Below are positions 53,731-61,938 of a stretch of 64,000 nt of DNA, piece by piece. The stretch is from Miltoncostaea sp963771025. Its GTDB lineage: Bacteria; Actinomycetota; Thermoleophilia; Miltoncostaeales; Miltoncostaeaceae. The position numbers and the translations under genes are program-made. The notes below the pieces were generated by a model, which saw only the letters and a program-made list of their open reading frames with translations, had not been told where the DNA came from and did not search any database. The DNA lies in contig CAVYRL010000008.1 in NCBI GenBank assembly GCA_963771025.1, forward strand, positions 62,001 to 126,000. Direction: 5' to 3'. Each line of letters begins with the position of its first letter. The stretch's first letter is position 1.

Positions 53731-54183
53731 TTACCAGCCCGATGCGGGGCAGGCGGTCGCCGGCACACAGGTCCGCTTGACGGTGGAGCCCGTCGCCGCG
53801 GCCAGGTCCTTCGTGTAGACGTAGGTCGTGCCGGAACGGCTGATCGACTGCAGGACGTACCCGTTCACGGTCGGGGTGCCGTACGACACCTCGTCGTTGG
53901 CGGCCTGGCCACCGGTGGCGACCCAGGAGATGTTCGGCTCGATCTTGCGCATGGACGTGGCGTCCGCGCCGACGTAGGTGTTGCCGTCGGAGAAGTAGGC
54001 CTCCATCGCGGTCGCGCCGTTGCGCACCAGCGACTTGGCGGCCGCGTCGTTGGCCTTGTTGCGCTGACCGAGGAATGCGGGGATTGCGATCGCGGCCAGG
54101 AGGCCGATGATGATGACGACCACAAGGAGCTCGATGAGGGTGAAACCCTCCTGCCCCTTGCGACGTCGAAGTCGCTCAAGCAT
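53731..54183 (-). CDS. type IV pilin (150 aa)
   Basis: A class III-signal prepilin. The leader MLERLRRRKGQEG ends at G13; the mature protein would begin F14-T-L-I-E18, with the conserved glutamate at position 5 and the hydrophobic helix LLVVVIIIGLLAAIAIPAFLG. The C-terminal globular part has two cysteines (KRTCVPATACPASGW) forming a short C-terminal disulfide loop. The ATG at 54183 follows GGAGGAGA. It is probably the major pilin processed by the nearby PilD. Confidence 0.95.
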   Translation of the reverse strand: MLERLRRRKGQEGFTLIELLVVVIIIGLLAAIAIPAFLGQRNKANDAAAKSLVRNGATAMEAYFSDGNTYVGADATSMRKIEPNISWVATGGQAANDEVSYGTPTVNGYVLQSISRSGTTYVYTKDLAAATGSTVKRTCVPATACPASGW

Positions 54184-54328
54184 GTAGCTCTCCTCCATGA
54201 GAACAGTGAGTGACGCGGACCTCCTGCCCGTGACTCGGGCCTCCGCGATTCACACTTCTCATCGAGCGCTGGGGCCATTCCCTTTAGGACCGGTCCACCG
54301 CGCGCCTCGCTAGGGTGATGTCAGAGGC

Positions 54329-54859
54329 ATGTCGGACACCTACACACTCGTCACCGATGGCGCCTGCTCGGGCAACGGCACCGACGCCGCCCGCGGCGGG
54401 TGGGCGGCCATCCTCACCGCCCCCGACGGCTCCGAGACCGTGCTCACCGGCGGGGAATACCCGACGACGAACAACCGCATGGAGTTGATGGGGGCCCTGG
54501 AGGGGCTGCGGGCCGCGCCCGAGGGCTCCGACGTACGGCTGGTGACCGACTCCAGCTACGTCGCGAACGCCATCTCCAAGGGCTGGCTTGCCGGTTGGCA
54601 GCGCAAGGGCTGGCGCACCGCGAGCAAGCAGCCGGTGGCCAACCGCGACCTCTGGGAGAGGATGATCCAGGAGATCGCACGGCACCGGCGGGTGCAGCCC
54701 GAACTGGTGCGGGGGCACGCCGGACACGAGGCCAACGAGCGCGCGGACGTCCTCGCGGTCGAGGCCGCCCGCCTGGCCGAACCGCGGCGCGAGTCGCCGC
54801 CGCTCCCCCCGCCCGCGCCCCTCCCGAACGACCCGCGGCAGCTCGGCCTCGACGTCTGA
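54329..54859 (+). CDS. rnhA: ribonuclease HI (176 aa)
   Basis: RNase HI cuts RNA in RNA-DNA hybrids. The acidic catalytic set is D10 (LVTDGA), E52 (NNRMELMGAL), D74 (LVTDSSYV) and D139 (ANERADVLA). The basic protrusion segment GWQRKGWRTASKQPV is present. A proline-rich C-terminal tail of about 30 residues is extra. The ATG is 12 nt after a TAGGGT box. Confidence 0.94.
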   Translation: MSDTYTLVTDGACSGNGTDAARGGWAAILTAPDGSETVLTGGEYPTTNNRMELMGALEGLRAAPEGSDVRLVTDSSYVANAISKGWLAGWQRKGWRTASKQPVANRDLWERMIQEIARHRRVQPELVRGHAGHEANERADVLAVEAARLAEPRRESPPLPPPAPLPNDPRQLGLDV

Positions 54860-54872
54860 CCCGCCCCGCACG

Positions 54873-55790
54873 CTGGTCGTCGGGCCCGGCGCGATCGGGG
54901 GCTTCGTGGCGGCCCGGCTGACCGGGGCGGGGTGGCCCACCTCGGTGCTCGCCCGGGGCGGCACCCTGCGCATCCTGCGCGAGAATCCCCTGCGCGTGAG
55001 CGACGACGGGGCGGAGACGGCCGTGCGGCTGAGGATGGTCGCCGACCCCTCCGAGGCCGAGCCGGTGGAGCTGGCGCTGGTGTGCGCGAAGAGCTTCGAC
55101 ACCGCGGCGGCGGCGCGCGCTCTCGGGCCCGCGCTGGCTCCGGGCGCGATCGTCCTCTCGCTGCAGAACGGCGTGGACAATCCCCGGACGATCGCGCGCG
55201 AGTGCCCCGACGCCCAGGTCGGGGGCGTGGCCGTGTACCTCGGATGTCAGCGCGTGACGCCCGACCACGTGATCCGGCGCCCCAGCCGCGATCCGGCCTC
55301 GGGGCGACTGCGCGACCTGCTCGCCGGAGGAGGAGCGGGAGCGCCCGGCGCGGCCCTGGCGGCCGTTGCGGAGGCGATCGGCGTCCCCGCGCGGATCGAC
55401 GACGACCCCGCCGCCGCCCTGTGGACCAAGCTGGTGGCCAACGTCGCGCTCAACACGGTCACCGCCCTCGGGCGCGCCCGCGTCGGCGTCGTGCTCGCCG
55501 ATCCGCGGGCCGTGGAGCTGATGCTCGCCCTGGGCGAGGAGGTGGTCGCCGTGGCCCGTGCCGGCGGGATCCCGGTGGCGCCCGACGCCGCCCGGGCCTA
55601 CGTCGCCGACGCCCGCCGCAGGCTGCCCGCCTCAGGCGGCTCCTCCACCCTCTTCGACCTGGAGGCGGGGCGACGTCTCGAGCGCGAGGCCCTGGTGGGC
55701 GCCGTGGTCCGCGAGGGGGAGCGCCTCGGGCTCGACGTGCCGGCCAGCCGCGCCTGTGACGCCCTCCTGCGGCTGCAGGATCCCGGCTAG
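54873..55790 (+). CDS. ketopantoate reductase PanE/ApbA family, apparent CTG start (305 aa)
   Basis: PanE reduces 2-dehydropantoate with NADPH in pantothenate synthesis. The dinucleotide motif GPGAIGG, the segment VCAKSFDTAAA, SLQNGVDN, the catalytic lysine in LWTKLVANVALN and the substrate segment SSTLFDLEAGRRLE are all present. The first ATG/GTG/TTG in frame (54906) lies after GPGAIGG and would destroy NADPH binding. The CTG at 54873 gives the expected N-terminus (M)VVGPGAIGG, 13 nt after the rnhA stop, so a CTG start is inferred. A frameshift or miscalled base is the alternative. Confidence 0.8.
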   Translation: MVVGPGAIGGFVAARLTGAGWPTSVLARGGTLRILRENPLRVSDDGAETAVRLRMVADPSEAEPVELALVCAKSFDTAAAARALGPALAPGAIVLSLQNGVDNPRTIARECPDAQVGGVAVYLGCQRVTPDHVIRRPSRDPASGRLRDLLAGGGAGAPGAALAAVAEAIGVPARIDDDPAAALWTKLVANVALNTVTALGRARVGVVLADPRAVELMLALGEEVVAVARAGGIPVAPDAARAYVADARRRLPASGGSSTLFDLEAGRRLEREALVGAVVREGERLGLDVPASRACDALLRLQDPG

Positions 55791-56782
55791 GGCGCCTCGG
55801 AGGGACGCGCGCCGAGGGTCACGCGCACCGGCATTTGGCGCGCGCCGCGGCGGATCCCGATGGAGACGACATCTCCGGGGACCGCGTCGGCGATCGCCGA
55901 GGCCAGCCCGGCGTTGGTGGTGACGGGCTCCCCGTCCACCGAGACGATCACGTCCTCCGGGCGCAGCACCCCGGCCGTGGGCCCGTCGGCGAACACCTCG
56001 GCCAGCCGGAGGCCGTCACCGATGTCCTGCCCGACGATGCCGAGGTAGGGCAGGTCGGCGCTGCCGGTCGCGATGATCCGCGAGGCGGTCCTGCGCACCA
56101 CCGACGCGGGCACCGCGAAGCCGATGCCCTCGTTGCGCCCGCTGTCGGTGGCGATCTGCGTGGCCACGCCCACCACCCGGCCGGACATGTCCAGCAGTGG
56201 GCCGCCCGAGTTGCCGGGATTGAGCGCGGCGTCGGTCTGGATGGTGCCGGTGATGGCGAAGCCGTTGGGCGAGTCGATCTGGCGGCGCAGGCCCGAGACG
56301 ATGCCGGTGGAGAGCGACCCCTGGAGGCCGAAGGGGCTGCCGATGGCCACGACCGGGTCGCCGACGCGCAGTTCCGACGAGTCCGCGAACACGAGGGGCG
56401 TGACGCCCTCCACCGGCGACTCGAGCTGAAGAACCGCCACGTCAACCGACTTCTCGACGCCGCGCGGATGGGCGGTGATGTGGCGGCCCCCCAAGGAGAC
56501 CTCCACGGTCGTCTCGTCGCCCACCACGTGGGCGTTGGTCACCACGTGACCGCTCCCGTCGATCAGGAAGCCCGAGCCGGTGCGGTCGCCGGCCGAGATG
56601 GCGACCACGGCGGGGGCGGCGTCGCGATACACGGCGCGCACGGCGGGGCCGCTGGGCTCGCCGTCGGCGGACCCCCCGACGCCGGCGAAGGCCGAGGCTC
56701 CGGCGACGCCGATCAGCGCGGCGGTCGCTCCCACCAGCGCCGCGAGAACAATCCCCATCGCATCCCTGCGTCCGCGCCCCAT
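55787..56782 (-). CDS. membrane-anchored trypsin-like serine protease HtrA/DegP with PDZ (331 aa)
   Basis: The N-terminal helix (IVLAALVGATAALIGVAG) anchors an extracytoplasmic protease. The catalytic triad is H85 (VTNAHVV), D114 (KSVDVAVLQL) and S192 (NPGNSGGPL). A PDZ domain occupies about residues 240-320 (LRPEDVIVSVDGEPV). It degrades or refolds damaged envelope proteins. GGGAGGA precedes the ATG. Its stop overlaps the panE stop (CTAG). Confidence 0.93.
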   Translation of the reverse strand: MGRGRRDAMGIVLAALVGATAALIGVAGASAFAGVGGSADGEPSGPAVRAVYRDAAPAVVAISAGDRTGSGFLIDGSGHVVTNAHVVGDETTVEVSLGGRHITAHPRGVEKSVDVAVLQLESPVEGVTPLVFADSSELRVGDPVVAIGSPFGLQGSLSTGIVSGLRRQIDSPNGFAITGTIQTDAALNPGNSGGPLLDMSGRVVGVATQIATDSGRNEGIGFAVPASVVRRTASRIIATGSADLPYLGIVGQDIGDGLRLAEVFADGPTAGVLRPEDVIVSVDGEPVTTNAGLASAIADAVPGDVVSIGIRRGARQMPVRVTLGARPSEAP

Positions 56783-56895
56783 CGGTCCTCCCGTGTCGCC
56801 ACTGCACCAGGGAGTGTGCGGCCGGCGCTCCGTCCGGCCCCCGTCCGGGCGCGGGGTCGCACCACCCCCCGGGCGTCCAGTTGTCGGATGGGGCC

Positions 56896-56901
56896 TACAC
56901 T
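56896..56901 (+). promoter_or_regulatory. -10-like TACACT upstream of M50 protease
   Basis: TACACT is followed by six bases (GGAGTT) and then the ATG, the same hexamer and spacing as for the glutaredoxin gene. The GGAG within the spacer is too close to act as a normal ribosome-binding site. Confidence 0.5.
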
Positions 56902-56907
56902 GGAGTT

Positions 56908-58038
56908 ATGAAGAGCAGTTATTCGCTGGGGCGCGTCGCCGGAATTGAGATCGGCATCAACTGGAGCGTGCTCGCGCTGCTCGCCCTGCTGATGTGGACG
57001 CTGGCGACCGGGGTCTTCCCCTCGACGAACCCGGGGCTCGGCGACAACGCCTACTTCGCGATGGCCGTGGTCTCGTCGCTCGCGTTCTTCGCCTCGATAC
57101 TGCTGCATGAGCTCGGCCACGCCCTGCAGGCGCGCCGCGACGGCATGGAGATCGACGGCATCACGCTGTGGATGTTCGGCGGGGTGGCCCGGTTCGCCGG
57201 CATGTTCCCGTCGGCCGGCGCCGAGTTCCGGATCGCCGTCGCGGGACCGATCGTGTCGGCCCTGCTGGCCGTCGGATTCCTCGGGGCCGCGCTGATCCCG
57301 GGCATCCCGGTGCACGTGGACGCGGTCTGCTCCTGGCTCGGCATCACCAACCTCTTCCTGCTGGCGTTCAACCTGCTCCCCGCCCTGCCGCTCGACGGGG
57401 GCCGCATCCTGCGGTCCATCCTCTGGGGCTGGAGGGGCGACCTGCTCAGCGCGACGCGCATCGCGGCGACCACCGGCAAGGTGCTCGCCTCCGGCCTGAT
57501 CGCCCTCGGCGTCCTCACGACGATCTACTGGGACGGGTTCAGCGGCCTCTGGCTCGTGGTGATCGGCTGGTTCGTCCTCCAGGCCGCCGGCGCTGAGGGG
57601 CGCTACGTCGAGATGGAGGCCCGCCGGGCGATGCGGGTGCGGGACATGATGGTCACCGACCTGATCGCGCTGAGCCCCGACGACACCCTGGCCGACGTGG
57701 CCGCCCGGATCGCCGGCCCCGGACCGCAGGGGGCCTACCCGGTCATCGAGAACGGCCAGGTCGTGGGCATCCTCACCGCGCCCGACCTCGCAGCCGTGCC
57801 GCCCGAGGCCTGGCCGCATCACCGCGTGGCCGATCACATGACCGACCGCGACCGGGTTCCCACCCTCGAGGCCGACGACGTGCTCGACACCGCCGTGGCC
57901 ACCCTCGGCGCGTCACATCTCCAGCGGGCGCTGATCCTGGACGGGGGCAAGCTCGTGGGCCTGTTGTCGATCAACGACGTGGCCGCCGCGCTCGGCGTCC
58001 CTCCCCCGGCGGAGCCCTCTCAGCGCGTGAGCAGGTAG
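56908..58038 (+). CDS. M50 site-2-protease family metalloprotease with CBS pair (376 aa)
   Basis: An intramembrane zinc protease. The metal motif is HELGH at residues 67-71, and the third ligand is in LLPALPLDGGRIL. Six hydrophobic segments are visible. A cytoplasmic CBS pair (about residues 245-370; VRDMMVTDLIALSPDDTLAD and ADHMTDRDRVPTLE) is the usual regulatory domain of the SpoIVFB-like CBS subgroup. It may cleave an anti-sigma factor or a small membrane protein. The 3' end overlaps the metW 3' end by 19 nt. Confidence 0.92.
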   Translation: MKSSYSLGRVAGIEIGINWSVLALLALLMWTLATGVFPSTNPGLGDNAYFAMAVVSSLAFFASILLHELGHALQARRDGMEIDGITLWMFGGVARFAGMFPSAGAEFRIAVAGPIVSALLAVGFLGAALIPGIPVHVDAVCSWLGITNLFLLAFNLLPALPLDGGRILRSILWGWRGDLLSATRIAATTGKVLASGLIALGVLTTIYWDGFSGLWLVVIGWFVLQAAGAEGRYVEMEARRAMRVRDMMVTDLIALSPDDTLADVAARIAGPGPQGAYPVIENGQVVGILTAPDLAAVPPEAWPHHRVADHMTDRDRVPTLEADDVLDTAVATLGASHLQRALILDGGKLVGLLSINDVAAALGVPPPAEPSQRVSR

Positions 58039-58613
58039 ACCGCCCCGGCAGCCAGCAGGTTGGGTCGCCGCCCGCGCCGCGCCGCCGCCGCCCGCCCGTC
58101 GGCGTGCAGGAGCCGGCGAGCGGCCACGGTGAGCCCCTCCGCGGCGGCGAGGTCCTCGAAGTCGCGCAGCGTGCACAGGTGGATGTTGGGCGTCTCGTAC
58201 CACGCGTACGGCAGGGCGCTGCTGACCGGCATCCGCCCGCGCAGGCCCAGGTGCAGCCGCGAGCGCCAGTGGCCGAAGTTGGGGAACGAGACCACGGCCA
58301 CCCCGCCGACGCGCATCATCTCGCGCATCACGAGCACGGGGCGATGCGTCGCCTGGAGCGTCTGGGAGAGCACCACGACGTCGAACGCGCCGTCCTCGAA
58401 GTCGCCCAGCCCCTCGTCGATGTCGGCCTGAACCACCGGGATGCCGCGGTTGACGCATGCGTAGAACGCGTCGGGCGAGACCTCGACCCCCTGGCCCCGG
58501 CATCCGCGGTGCCCGATCAGCTCGGCGAGCAGATCGCCGTCGCCGCAGCCCAGGTCGAGCACCCGCGATCCGCGCGGCACCATACCGGCCACCACGGTCA
58601 GATCGGCCCTCAT
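58020..58613 (-). CDS. metW: methionine biosynthesis protein MetW (197 aa)
   Basis: MetW is a SAM-dependent methyltransferase-fold protein that activates MetX. Motif I is RVLDLGCGDGDLL. VVLSQTLQATHRPVLVMREM and VVSFPNFGHWRSRLHLGLRGRMP-like sequence (split in two) are diagnostic MetW segments, as is WYETPNIHLCTLRDFEDL. The ATG overlaps the metX stop (ATGA), the standard metX-metW arrangement. Confidence 0.93.
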   Translation of the reverse strand: MRADLTVVAGMVPRGSRVLDLGCGDGDLLAELIGHRGCRGQGVEVSPDAFYACVNRGIPVVQADIDEGLGDFEDGAFDVVVLSQTLQATHRPVLVMREMMRVGGVAVVSFPNFGHWRSRLHLGLRGRMPVSSALPYAWYETPNIHLCTLRDFEDLAAAEGLTVAARRLLHADGRAAAARRGRRPNLLAAGAVYLLTR

Positions 58614-59746
58614 CGCCGCCCGGTCCCGACCCGGTCCAGGAACGCGGCGACGGTGCGGTGGTACTCGGGCACCTCCAGCAGGAAGGAGTCGTGTCCGTGC
58701 GGCGACGGGATCTCGCGAAACGTCACCGGGGCTTCGTGGGCGGCCAGCGTGCGGACGATCTCGCGCGAGTGGGCGGTGTCGAAGCGCCAGTCGCTGTCGA
58801 ACGAGAGCACCAGGAATCGCGTGGACGTGCCCCTCAGGGAGGCGGCCGTGGCGACCGGGTCCGCGAACGCGTCGAAGTAGTCCATCACGCGGGTCAGGTA
58901 GAGGTAGCTGTTGGCGTCGAAGCGGCGCAGGAACGACGCGCCCTGGTGCTGGAGATAGCTCTCCACCTGGAAGTCGACGTCGAAGCCGGGCCGCGGCGTG
59001 TCGCCGTTCTGGAGCCGGCGACCGAACTTGCGGCGCATCGACTCCTCGGAGAGGTACGTGATGTGGGCCATCATCCGCGCGACGGCCAGGCCGCGGTCCG
59101 GGCGGGAGCCGGTGTCGTAGTAGTCGCCGCCCTGGAAGTCGGAGTCGCTCATGATCGCCTCGCGGGCGACGGCCGAGAACGCGATGTTCTGAGCCGAGAG
59201 CCGGCTGCTGGCGCAGATGATGAGGGCCGAGCCCAGCTCCCCCGGGGCGTCGAGCGCCCACTGCAGCGCCTGCATCCCGCCCAGCGACCCCCCCACCGCC
59301 GCGAGCGGCCGTGCGATGTCCAGGTGGGTCATCAGCGCCCGGTGCACGCTCACCAGGTCGCTGACGGTGAAGATCGGGAAGCGCAGCCCGTAGGGCCGTC
59401 CGGTGGCCGGATCGACGGAGGAGGGCCCCGTGGTGCCCGAGCACCCGCCGAGGAGGTTGGCGCACACCACGAAGTAGCGGTCGGTGTCGAGCGGACGGCC
59501 GGGGCCGATGATGTTGTCCCACCACCCGCGCCGGCCGGGATCGCCGTGGTCCCCGGCGGCGTGGGCGTCGCCGGTCAGGGCGTGGCAGACCACCACCGCG
59601 TTGGCGCGCTCGTCGTCGAGGGCGCCGTAGGTCTCGAAGGCCACCTCGACCGGAGCGAGCTCCGCTCCCGAGGCGAGCGTCAGCGGCCGCTCCTCCGTGA
59701 ATAGGACGGCGCGTTGCGTCTCAACCCGTCCAAGAGAAGGCCCCAC
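58610..59746 (-). CDS. metX: homoserine O-acetyltransferase (378 aa)
   Basis: MetX acylates homoserine for methionine synthesis. The alpha/beta-hydrolase nucleophile is in AVGGSLGGMQALQW, and the aspartate and histidine are in LVLSFDSDWRF and SPHGHDSFLLE. CANLLGGCSGTTGPSS and PVEVAFETYGAL are MetX-specific. I chose the GTG at 59746 because it is the start nearest VETQRAVLFTEE; a TTG 12 nt upstream is possible. Divergent from the cupin gene. Confidence 0.93.
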   Translation of the reverse strand: MGPSLGRVETQRAVLFTEERPLTLASGAELAPVEVAFETYGALDDERANAVVVCHALTGDAHAAGDHGDPGRRGWWDNIIGPGRPLDTDRYFVVCANLLGGCSGTTGPSSVDPATGRPYGLRFPIFTVSDLVSVHRALMTHLDIARPLAAVGGSLGGMQALQWALDAPGELGSALIICASSRLSAQNIAFSAVAREAIMSDSDFQGGDYYDTGSRPDRGLAVARMMAHITYLSEESMRRKFGRRLQNGDTPRPGFDVDFQVESYLQHQGASFLRRFDANSYLYLTRVMDYFDAFADPVATAASLRGTSTRFLVLSFDSDWRFDTAHSREIVRTLAAHEAPVTFREIPSPHGHDSFLLEVPEYHRTVAAFLDRVGTGRR

Positions 59747-59806
59747 GGCGCGCCGCAAGGTAGTCGCGCGCCCACCGGGTGTCAACCGCGGGTATCCTTC
59801 GGCGCG

Positions 59807-60241
59807 ATGGAGGACGGCATCTCGAAGGCCCGGATCGACGAGGGCTCCCCCGACAGGTTCGTCAGCCTGCGGCGCGCCCTGGGCGTCAGCAGCTTCGGCA
59901 TCAACCAGATGCTGCTGCGACCCGGCGAGCGCGGCCGCATCCACATGCACCGGGAGCAGGAAGAGGTGTACCTGGTGCTGCACGGGCGGCTGACTCTCGA
60001 GATCGAGGGAGAGGCGCACGACCTCGAGCGCGGCGAGATGATGCGCGTGGCACCCGCGGTACGCCGCCGGGTGGTGAACCTGGGCCCGGATCTGTGCATC
60101 CTGCTCGCCCTCGGCGGCGCGGGCGAGCACCTCGGCCGCGACGGCGTGGCCTACGAGGACTGGGACAGCCGCGATGGGCGGCCGCCGCAGGAGGTTCCCC
60201 TCCCGGACGACCTGCCCGCCTCGGAGCTGCGCCCGACCTAG
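59807..60241 (+). CDS. cupin domain protein (144 aa)
   Basis: A single-domain cupin. The first cupin motif is RGRIHMHREQEEVYLVLHGRLTLEIEGE (read in two parts), with two histidines and a glutamate as potential metal ligands. The second motif, RRRVVNLGPDLCILLALGGAG, lacks the usual histidine. Metal binding may therefore be partial. Substrate unknown. The ATG follows TATCCT by eight bases. Confidence 0.82.
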   Translation: MEDGISKARIDEGSPDRFVSLRRALGVSSFGINQMLLRPGERGRIHMHREQEEVYLVLHGRLTLEIEGEAHDLERGEMMRVAPAVRRRVVNLGPDLCILLALGGAGEHLGRDGVAYEDWDSRDGRPPQEVPLPDDLPASELRPT

Positions 60242-60243
60242 GA

Positions 60244-60259
60244 GACTCCCCCGGGAGTC
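60244..60259. terminator. short hairpin between cupin and MT0933-like gene
   Basis: GACTCCC pairs with GGGAGTC around CC. It lies between two convergent stops (60241 and 60258) and could end both transcripts. Confidence 0.4.
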
Positions 60260-60446
60260 ACCCGGCGCCCTCGCCCGGGGCGCCCGGGTCCTTGACCGCG
60301 TCGAGGGCGGCCTTGCCCTTGTCGGTCAGGCTGCCATCGCCGGTCGCGATGTCCTTGAGCTCCTCGGCGTCCTCCTTGAGGGCATCCGCGCCACCGCGAT
60401 CGTCCATCAGCTTCTTGGCCTGGGCCGTGAGCTTGCCGATGTCCAT
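60258..60446 (-). CDS. MT0933-like antitoxin family protein (62 aa)
   Basis: The sequence MDIGKLTAQAKKLMDDRGGA with DALKEDAEELKDIATGDGSL and DKGKAALDAVKD matches the actinobacterial MT0933-like antitoxin family. The family is often found without a neighbouring toxin, and none is seen here; the next gene upstream is on the other strand and the DUF190 gene lies downstream in the same direction. Many members are thought to act as stress-related small proteins. AGGAGG precedes the ATG (minus strand GAGGAGGCTCTC). Confidence 0.75.
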   Translation of the reverse strand: MDIGKLTAQAKKLMDDRGGADALKEDAEELKDIATGDGSLTDKGKAALDAVKDPGAPGEGAG

Positions 60447-60511
60447 GAGAGCCTCCTCGGGGTATCGTCCGCGACGGCCAGGCTAATCCCGCCCCGGGGG
60501 CCGCGAAAGCC

Positions 60512-61573
60512 CTACCGCCCGGTCCCGGAGTCGGCGAGCGCGAGGCCGCCGCGCACCGGCCCCTCCGGCGGGGTGACCCGGACGGCGGGGAGCAGTTCGC
60601 AGGTCACCAGGCCGGCCGTGTCCGTCGCCCGCTCGACGATCGGCCAGAGCCGGAGCATCTCCGCGGGACGCGTGATGACCGTGACCAGGACCGGCGACCG
60701 GTGGCGGATCGCCAGAAGCCGGTCCGCGTGCCGGCCGTCGTCGCCGGTGTACGCCCAGGAGCCCCGCAGGGCGGTCGCGCCGGGTCCCCCCGCCGCGCGC
60801 AGATCGCGGATCAGCGCGGTGTGCAGCGGATGCCGCGCCGGCGCGGTGTCGCTCCCGCCGATCACGGTGAGGCGCTGCCACAGGCCGAGCCCGGCGTCGT
60901 CCTCGTGGGGCACCATCGGGAGGGGCCCCACCGGGACGCCTTCGCGCCGAACGATGCTCACCCTCTCGAGCACCGCCAGATGGCGCCCGGCGATACCCCG
61001 CACGCGCGGGAGCGCGCCGGCGACCCTCTCCCCCGTGCCGACCGCGATCACCATGGCCGGTACCTCGCGGTTGCGCGAGAGCACGCGTCCGCGGCCGCGT
61101 AGGCCGCCCAGCAGGCCATCGACGCCGGTCAGGACGATGGCGCCGGCCAGGCCCGCGACACGCAGCGCGGCGGCCACCTCCACCGCGATCGCGCGACCGC
61201 AGTAGACCGTCAGCTTCGACGAGCGGCCTGACACGCCCAGGGTGTCGTCGTCCAGCTGCCCGCCGGGGACCGTGGCCCGCTCCAGCACCAGGAGGCCGCT
61301 TGAGAGCATCCGCGCGGTCCGGTCCGCCAGCTCGACGATTCGCGTCGGCGAATCGAGCGCCACGAGCACCAGGGGCAGATCCTCCGACGTGGACAGCAGG
61401 CGGTCCGTCCGCAGCCGGTGGTGGATCCCGAAGCCCTCGACGCCGCGCAGCAACACGGCGGTCCCGACCCCGGACTCGGCCGCCAGGTCCATCAGCGCGT
61501 CGCTCGCCAGATGCCGCCCGACGCGGCTGCCCTCGCCGAAGTGGACGACCATCTTGAGGGCCTCGGCGCTCAC
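60512..61573 (-). CDS. triple DUF190-domain protein (353 aa)
   Basis: DUF190 proteins adopt a PII-like ferredoxin fold and are often encoded beside crcB. Three repeats are visible. The first (about 1-100) has LKMVVHFGEGSRVGRHLAS and GVGTAVLLRGVEGFG. The second (about 115-215) has KLTVYCGRAIAVEVAAAL and GAIVLTGVDGLLGG. The third (about 230-340) has RLTVIGGSDTAPARHPLHT, ATALRGSWAY and SPVLVTVITRP. Most family members have one domain. The GTG start overlaps the crcB stop, so it is coupled to fluoride export. Confidence 0.83.
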   Translation of the reverse strand: MSAEALKMVVHFGEGSRVGRHLASDALMDLAAESGVGTAVLLRGVEGFGIHHRLRTDRLLSTSEDLPLVLVALDSPTRIVELADRTARMLSSGLLVLERATVPGGQLDDDTLGVSGRSSKLTVYCGRAIAVEVAAALRVAGLAGAIVLTGVDGLLGGLRGRGRVLSRNREVPAMVIAVGTGERVAGALPRVRGIAGRHLAVLERVSIVRREGVPVGPLPMVPHEDDAGLGLWQRLTVIGGSDTAPARHPLHTALIRDLRAAGGPGATALRGSWAYTGDDGRHADRLLAIRHRSPVLVTVITRPAEMLRLWPIVERATDTAGLVTCELLPAVRVTPPEGPVRGGLALADSGTGR

Positions 61574-61938
61574 AGCAGCGATCCGATCCACCAGCCGAGC
61601 GCGACGGCGCCGATCCCGAGCGCCGCGCTGAGCACCAGGTTGACCAGCGCCGGACGCTCCTCGCCGTCCTCGGCGAGTCGCTGGGTCTCGAACATCCAGG
61701 TCGAGAAGGTCGTGAACGACCCCATCAGCCCACCGGCCAGGAGGAGACGCGCGTCTCCGACCACCCCGGCGCCCACGACGAGGCCGATCGCGAAGGCCCC
61801 CGTGACGTTGACCACCATGGTCCCCCACGGGAAGGCCCCGGCGGTGCGGCGGCTGACCCATCCGTCGAGCAGGAACCGCCCCGTGGACCCGATGGCCCCG
61901 AGGACACCGGCGCCGATCCATACCCACGCGGCGCTCAC
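61570..61938 (-). CDS. crcB: CrcB/Fluc fluoride channel subunit 1 (122 aa)
   Basis: Fluc proteins form dual-topology dimeric fluoride channels. Visible features are GAIGSTGRFLLDGWV, the FPWGTMVVNVTGAFAIGLV segment and the sodium/fluoride motif LMGSFTTFSTWMFE. Four helices. It overlaps the second crcB gene (GTGA). Two adjacent crcB genes usually encode a heterodimer of opposite orientation. Confidence 0.93.
   Translation of the reverse strand: MSAAWVWIGAGVLGAIGSTGRFLLDGWVSRRTAGAFPWGTMVVNVTGAFAIGLVVGAGVVGDARLLLAGGLMGSFTTFSTWMFETQRLAEDGEERPALVNLVLSAALGIGAVALGWWIGSLL

Noticed and set aside
54130..54150. GAGGGTGAAACCCTC as a third copy of the GGGTGA palindrome
   Set aside because: It is inside the conserved N-terminal coding sequence of the pilin, with different spacing; explained by codons for the pilin leader.
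51076..54213. 1045-codon plus-strand open frame opposite the Fn3 protein and pilin
   Set aside because: Spans two real minus-strand genes and the terminator between them; composition is that of a shadow frame.
60258..60446. Toxin-antitoxin module with the MT0933-like antitoxin
   Set aside because: No toxin-like gene is adjacent; the family often occurs alone.
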